A stretch of 64,000 nt of DNA. Source: Lepraria neglecta. Its lineage: Eukaryota > Ascomycota > Lecanoromycetes > Lecanorales > Stereocaulaceae. The DNA lies in contig CM065652.1 of assembly GCA_033220425.1 (NCBI GenBank), forward strand, positions 248,001 through 312,000, written 5' to 3'. Made by a program: the position numbers and the translations under genes. This document shows, in pieces, positions 57,489 to 64,000 of the stretch (within the stretch, counting starts at the first letter, position 1; each line of letters begins with the position of its first letter). Under the pieces are notes generated by a model. It did no database searches. It saw only the letters and a program-made list of their open reading frames with translations, and had not been told where the DNA came from.

Positions 57489-58222
57489 GTAGATGTGGTC
57501 GAGACCGGTCAAGCCCATTTTCTAGCGGGCAGTATAGATTTTTTTATGGCGGTTTGTTTGGGAGACATTCTTGACCCTTGTTATATTTCGATATGCTTAG
57601 CAACCTGGCACAATACTTAATTAACTCTCAAAACCTCAAAACCAAAATTAATCCCAAGAACTCTCTTCGCACAAACCCTCCAACATGCACATGCGCACTC
57701 ATTTCCCTATCTCCTGCCAAGCCCCCTTAACCAACCACCATCCAAACCCAAATCTCCAATTTCCTCCTCTATATCCTCGCCTTATCTCTAAAATAGATAC
57801 CAAAACAAAGCAAAAGACCCCAGCCCTGAAACCGATCCTTTCTCATATTCAAATACTACATTAATTGCGCTTCTTCGTCCCCTCACGCTAGATTCAGCTT
57901 CCGAGGCTCGTTCTTATTATGCCTGAGCGCGATTAGAAGAGAAGGATCGTTGATCAATGAGGTAGAGTGATGACCCAGAGCGAAGTGATGGGTTTCAAAA
58001 CGGGTCACTGCTTGAGCATAAATCTTGCTTCTTTATTATTCAGACGTTAGTCTATTACTCTATACGTCTATTCTATTGGAAAATCTGTCAATTTATCTAC
58101 TTCCACAAACAAACTTTTGACGGGAGAATATTTCCTTGCAACCAATGACTCTGTTTCCCACAACTTCCTTCCCTATATTGACTTGATAAGGGAAAGATTG
58201 AGGGTAGAAGAATGCAAATCTC
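57489..58222. other. Intergenic, convergent genes
   Basis: About 730 bp of 3' flanking sequence of the NmrA-like and DAHP synthase genes. No coding frame supported. Confidence 0.6.
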
Positions 58223-59267
<1,045 letters not shown>

Positions 59268-60627
59268 CTAAGTCATATTTTAGCAATTGGGAGGCCCGAA
59301 TGGAATTTTGTACGCGCCTGGCTGAAGTCATAGTGTAATAATGCGGGTGAAGTTATTGGCCTGTCTGTTTATGCAAGGCCTTAGCAGGCATAGGGTATGT
59401 GATACCAAAGTTGCGACTCACACCCAGCGACTATTCTCAGATTTAGCATTAGATGGTACGAGTATTTTCAATTTAGAGCGCACTTACTCCGAGAGTCCTC
59501 CGATCCAAGGGATTTACTGGTGTCCTCAAGGTATGGCTGGTCACTTATTAGCTGCTATAATTTCACACCAGCCTCGATCACGGAGGCATTGATCTAAAGT
59601 AGGCTACATACCATCTTTTCAAACCGTGACTATTGCCTGCTGAAAATTATTAGGTCTCTAGAGGATGCGAAGGGATTGGGTGATAAGTATCACGAAGCAA
59701 AAAGCGAAACAAATATATTATCGCTATTCGGCAATGTTCAGAGCAAGGGTAAGAGAATGCAAGTCCATTAGTAGATCGTGTGACGCTGAGTGGGATCGAA
59801 AACGTGCATATAACAACATCCTTCAAAATCGACCTCAAGCCTTGCAGAGCGGTGAGTGATGGAAAAAGCCGTCACTTGGTACGATATAGTCATACGGAGT
59901 GGGTCGATTCATGATGTTCGCGTAGGAGGGTATCTGTAAGCGAGAGTCGCTACAGAACTACTCCATGCGACTGGAGTGTGGGATCCGTTTGCTGAGCCAG
60001 ATCTAGTACGTCTACTAGAGCAAGTTGGCATGTTTTCGAATACGTAAAAGTACGTAAGAACTAAGATAGCAGTATGTGGTAGTAAGCTGGCGAGGCTGGC
60101 TCGGCTGGACAGAGAAAGAGGATAGGATTTTCGTACTAGTAGAATAGGAAACGGTAAGGTGATGTACAGGTAGGTGTAACGCCGGCTGACTGATTGCATA
60201 TGAACCGCTAGCTATTCCAGCAGGGCATCCATGGAGCTGTTTTCGTCCCATCACATTGTTTTGTTAGGTAACGATTTCCGCAAACTTTCTATCGGCATCC
60301 AGGACAATGCCTACAAGTGGCCGAAAATATGTAAGTAATCAGTCAGCCGGCGTCTCACCTACTTTAGAGTACATACCTGTAAGCGCCGAGCGGCCCGTTG
60401 GAGCGCAGTCTATCCTTGGCGGGCCGCTGCGCTACGGAGAAGTACCTCATAGTTTTTCTAGGTGCTTATCCTGCGTGGGCGGTGAGCGAAAAATCTAATG
60501 ATGCATCACGCATGTTTGGACTGGATTTTAGTGACACTCGGACACACTGATATGATGAAGAAACTGAGGGTCAGCGACAAGGTCTTGCTCGAACTTGGGG
60601 GCGCAGATGAGCCTCAGGTGCCGCTAG
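59268..60627. other. Upstream region of DAHP synthase and intergenic
   Basis: 59268-59640 probably holds the missing first exon or exons of the DAHP synthase (EDSR-like codons followed by GTAAGT on the minus strand near 59485). The rest shows no coding signal. Confidence 0.45.
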
Positions 60628-60635
60628 TATAAATA
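60628..60635 (+). promoter_or_regulatory. TATA box of the second FAD monooxygenase
   Basis: TATAAATA, 65 bp before the ATG at 60700. Confidence 0.55.
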
Positions 60636-60699
60636 AATAACTACCCTGAGAGTTGCATCGTTGGAACGATTTTGATACTCCTTGCAAAAAACAGCAAAC

Positions 60700-62236
60700 A
60701 TGACATATCCCAAGATCGCTATCATTGGCGGTAAGTTACCTCTCTCATTCATTTCTCCTTGACATGCTTTCTGTACTTTCTTTCCACAGCTATGTACTCC
60801 ATTTTCAACACAAGCCACTTAAAAGCCTTCAAAGCTAAGTCAACATTTCAGGCGGCCCTGCAGGTCTCACACTCGCACGACTTCTTCAACATAATTCGAT
60901 CCCGTGCACAGTCTTCGAGGTTGATGCAGACCGATACGCCCGCACTCAGGGCGGTACCCTCGACCTCCACGAAGGATCCGCGCAGCTCGCTCTCAAGGAA
61001 GCCGGTATCTATGAGCAATTCCTCGCTCACGCTCGCCCCGAGGGCGAAGTCCTCAAGATTTACGATGCCACCGGCAGAGTCCTCATGGATGAGAACGAAG
61101 GAGTGGGCGTCAAGCGGCCAAGCGCAATGAACAATCGGCCAGAAATTGACAGGGTACTATTACGGGCCATGCTGCTGGACTCGCTCGCAGAAGACAGCGT
61201 GAAGTGGGGAATGAAGCTCGTGAAAGTCGAGCCCCATCCTGACGACGAAACCTACAATCTACATTTCGCCAGCGGCCATATCGAGACCGGATTCGACATC
61301 GTCGTCGGTGCAGACGGAGCTTGGTCGAAAGTGCGCCCGCTCGTCACCGACGCAAAACCCTTCTACTCCGGTATATCGGGGCTCGACGTCAAACTGAGCG
61401 ACGCCAACGTGCGCAATCCTGATCTCGGTAAGCGGACAGGTGGAGGCATGTGCCTGACCCTAGGGCCCAACAAAGGCATCTTGGCGCAGCGAAATGGAGA
61501 TGGCGCCGTACGATGTTATGCTTTCATGCGCGCGGCGGAGTCGTGGGAACAAGACAGCGGAATTGACTTTTCCGACATGGAGACCGCGAAGAAGGAGTTC
61601 CTTGAGCGGTACTTTGGCGATTGGGACCAGGGAGCAAAAGACATGGTTCTCAGAAGCGATCCGGACTCGCTCGTGCGTTCCATGTACATGCTGCCCATAG
61701 GACTGACTTGGCCCTCTAGAGCTGGGTAAGAGAAGCACACAATGGTTTTCCCAGTTGCTAGTATCAAGTTGCTGACAAAAAACGACAGTATTGCGCTCAT
61801 CGGTGATGCAGCTCATCTGATGACACCTTTCGCCGGCGTCGGCGTCAACGTCGCGATGGAAGATTCACTCCACCTTGCGCGCAACATCATCACAGTGAAA
61901 GATTCGTGGCAGACAGGCTTACCAGCTGCGCTCCAGAAATACGACGCCGACATGTTCGTCCGAGCCGAGGAGTACGCCAAGCAGACGTGGATGTATCTGG
62001 GTCTGTTCTTCCACGAGCGCGGGGGAATTGCCATGGTCGAGCATTTTGAGCGGACTCGATCTCGAGAAGCCGCCACTGCTGCAGAGGAAGAGGCAAAAAC
62101 AACAGCTTTGCGGACAGAGGCTGCAAGAGAGGAATCAGAGAAAGGAACTCTGGAGACTGGAGGGCCGGAGGTGCATGCATCTGGGTTGGAAATCCCTTCT
62201 CCAGTGGTTGCTGGGATTGGACAACATGTGGAGTAG
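60700..62236 (+). CDS. FAD-dependent monooxygenase (TetX/kynurenine monooxygenase-like)
   Basis: Exons 60700-60730, 60852-61725 and 61789-62236, 450 residues, phases consistent. It begins MTYPKIAIIGGGPAGLTLAR, and the first intron splits the GxGxxG codons. Substrate-side residues include TQGGTLDLHEGSAQLALKEA, the DG motif VVGADGAWSKVRPLV and the GD motif IALIGDAAHLMTPFAGVGVN. TQGGTLDLH and the following helix resemble fungal and bacterial TetX-type monooxygenases. The last 50 residues are Ala/Glu-rich, longer than usual and disordered. Probably oxidises a small aromatic or polyketide-like metabolite. Only distant similarity to the monooxygenase at 54.4 kb, so not a recent duplicate. Confidence 0.92.
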
Positions 62237-62965
62237 AGTACCTTATGCATAATATAGGATAGGATAGATATCTAACCGCATACATAAGCACCCACTGTAT
62301 GGAAGCAGAGCAAATCTAAATCTAACTTTTATAACACTTCAGCAACTCGGACAGTCTGTCCTCCGCCCTTCAACTTCCCTTATTCACCATAGAGCACCTC
62401 ATCTCCGCAACCTTACCCACTCAAGATAGGATCGACCACTATTAATCTCAGAATGTTGTTCGTCCCCTCCTTAAGAATCGATATTTCGTAGTTGATATCC
62501 CCTCTAAGAGGCGGGAAATAGTAATTTAGCTTCCTTATATCGTAGCTCCCAAAAGCACATTAGCATAGTGTCAACAGTCCAGATAAAAGGACAAGAACAA
62601 AGCCGGGGGGCTAGAAATGGAGGGAGGAAAGGTAAGGTAATATTGGGGAGGGTGGTAAGGGTAGTCTGTGCCTTGGTTCAAACAGGCTGAGACTGGGCAC
62701 TGAACCTGGCTTATTAGACCGGGCTGCAAAGTTTGCTACGGCGGCATGAGAGATAGCAGAATATGGATAAAGTTAGATGATGAGTGATTCAAATCGGCTG
62801 CTTTTTCTCTGGACCATTGCTATGTAAATCGAGGCACAAGACACACTAATTGACTGACCAACGCCTGCAATATGCATGCTAGTCTACTAGTCTAATGGGG
62901 GTTGGGGGGGGGGGAAATATAGAAAAAAATATGAAAAAACGAATACACACGCAACCAGAAGCTTA
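62237..62965. other. Intergenic, convergent genes
   Basis: No gene supported. A G-run (GGGGTTGGGGGGGGGG) occurs near 62896-62912. Confidence 0.6.
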
Positions 62966-64000
62966 TCACAGATCACTCAATTTGGTCCCGAATGCCACGT
63001 CCGGATCCTCAGCCATCTTGTCAGCGGTGATGGGAGCAGCTTCGTCCACAGCCATCGCCTCCTTATCCACTCTTCTCAATCGAGCCCTTGCCTCCGCAAA
63101 AGGCATCTCCATCATCAGGACCTCGAGTGCTTCCAAAACCAATTTCTGGATCCTGCGAACGTGCGCCAAAGAGAAGATCTGGGAATCGTATTCAAGTCTA
63201 AGCAGCAGCGTCTCGTCAGAAACGGCGCAAAATTCGACGAGGAGTTTGAACTTGGCGCCTTCGGTCCAGGTGAGCAAGGGGTCGATACCGGGAATGGACA
63301 GGTGCAGGGCGTTGGGGTCGGCGTGGAAGGTGACCATTGTTTCGAGCAAAGGATGATTGGGGAATGAGGGATTGACGTTTAGGTGCTCGAGGAGCTGCGT
63401 CCAGGGGACGGCGTGGGAGAGGGAGGTTTTGCTGGATTTTTGGACGCTGCGGAGGTAGGAGGTGCAAGATGCGGTTTTGCTTGGGGGGCTATATTGGATG
63501 CGGAAGGGGAGGGGTTCAAGGAAAAGGCCGACGGTTTCCAAATCGGGAGCTGTTGAGCGGTTGAAGTATGGTCCTCCGAGCATGATGTCCATGTCGTTGG
63601 TGGTGGTCTGGAGTGCTAGCGCCACAGCTGCGAGAGCCATTTGATGCAGCGTAAATTTGTGGGTGGTTGAATAATCGGTGAGCCGCTTGTATGCGGCGAT
63701 AGGGACTTTGCAAAGGTGCGATGATCCCTTGTAGGAAATTCGGTCAGAGATACTTGGGAGACCATAGGAGCATGCAGGTGCGTTCTCGAGCCGCTTGGAC
63801 CAGAAATCAAGATTTGGACTTGATGCCGTTTGATTCCAGACTGTGGTCTCCATGTAGGATTGCGTTATGGATGGCAATACTTCCCCGCTATAGACCATCT
63901 GTACTTCTCGGAGGAGTATCTGCAGTGTCGTCAAGTCGCAAATGATATGACTCGCCACAACAACAAGTCGATCATCTGCGATTGTCACCCGGATAGGATT
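62966..64000 (-). CDS. NRPS/PKS-type condensation domain, C-terminal end of a larger protein (partial)
   Basis: The frame is open from the window's right edge to the stop at 62966, at least 340 residues. It matches the second half of a condensation domain: RLVVVASHIICDLTTLQIL at the catalytic position, FTLHQMALAAVALALQ, DIMLGGPYFNRSTAPDLETV, GLFLEPLPFRIQY, VPWTQLLEHLNVNPSFPNHP and LLRLEYDSQIFSLAHVRRI. The usual HHxxxDG reads SHIICDL here: the second His and the Asp remain, the first His and the Gly do not. The protein ends soon after the domain, so this is a terminal condensation domain, as in fungal NRPS or PKS with C-terminal release domains. The N-terminal part is outside the window, so the backbone type is unknown. 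Confidence 0.8.
   Translation of the reverse strand, partial: NPIRVTIADDRLVVVASHIICDLTTLQILLREVQMVYSGEVLPSITQSYMETTVWNQTASSPNLDFWSKRLENAPACSYGLPSISDRISYKGSSHLCKVPIAAYKRLTDYSTTHKFTLHQMALAAVALALQTTTNDMDIMLGGPYFNRSTAPDLETVGLFLEPLPFRIQYSPPSKTASCTSYLRSVQKSSKTSLSHAVPWTQLLEHLNVNPSFPNHPLLETMVTFHADPNALHLSIPGIDPLLTWTEGAKFKLLVEFCAVSDETLLLRLEYDSQIFSLAHVRRIQKLVLEALEVLMMEMPFAEARARLRRVDKEAMAVDEAAPITADKMAEDPDVAFGTKLSDL

Overview
The window is nuclear DNA of a filamentous ascomycete (Pezizomycotina). Genes carry short introns of about 45-150 nt with GTRNGT donors and CTRAC-type branch sites. The protein set includes fungal Zn(II)2Cys6 regulators, a rhodopsin/PTH11-like membrane protein, HEL2, UAF30 and an NRPS-type condensation domain. 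The repeats show C-to-T decay of the kind left by repeat-induced point mutation (RIP). Leotiomycetes is my best guess for the class, from gene style only. Exon joins were worked out by eye from splice signals, reading phase and family conservation.

Region 1 (1-37 kb) is mostly conserved housekeeping genes: a Zn2Cys6 regulator cut by the left edge, FAP1/NFX1, a Zn2Cys6 regulator divergent from a CipB-like reductase, a Bem46 hydrolase, proteasome beta-1 (PRE3), a PHO80-type cyclin, eIF3b (PRT1), a UAF30-like SWIB protein, HEL2, a secreted CAP protein, a FAR1-domain protein, an F-box protein, and RSA4 head to head with MSH4. It also holds two decayed F-box genes (11.9-13.4 kb and 36.9-37.6 kb), a short TIR transposon (14.1-14.7 kb) and two arrays of 65-bp tandem repeats (29.9-30.9 kb).

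Region 2 (38-44.6 kb) is accessory: PTH11-like protein, methyltransferase, acyl-CoA thioesterase-like protein and cytochrome P450, a set common at the edges of metabolite clusters.

Region 3 (45.9-53.9 kb) is a repeat island. It has 40-bp and 77-bp tandem repeats, a tRNA-like SINE candidate, a nearly full-length but RIP-decayed Tad1-like LINE (46,874-52,722, minus strand) with an 11-bp target-site duplication, an inverted 20-bp minisatellite and nested MITE-like inverted repeats.

Region 4 (54.3 kb to the right edge) looks like the flank of a biosynthetic gene cluster: two different FAD monooxygenases, an NmrA-like reductase, a DAHP synthase (first step of the shikimate pathway) and the C-terminal part of an NRPS/PKS-type condensation domain running off the window. 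The DAHP synthase suggests, but does not prove, a product with a shikimate-derived unit. This candidate cluster, possibly split from Region 2 by the repeat island, is the most interesting part of the window.
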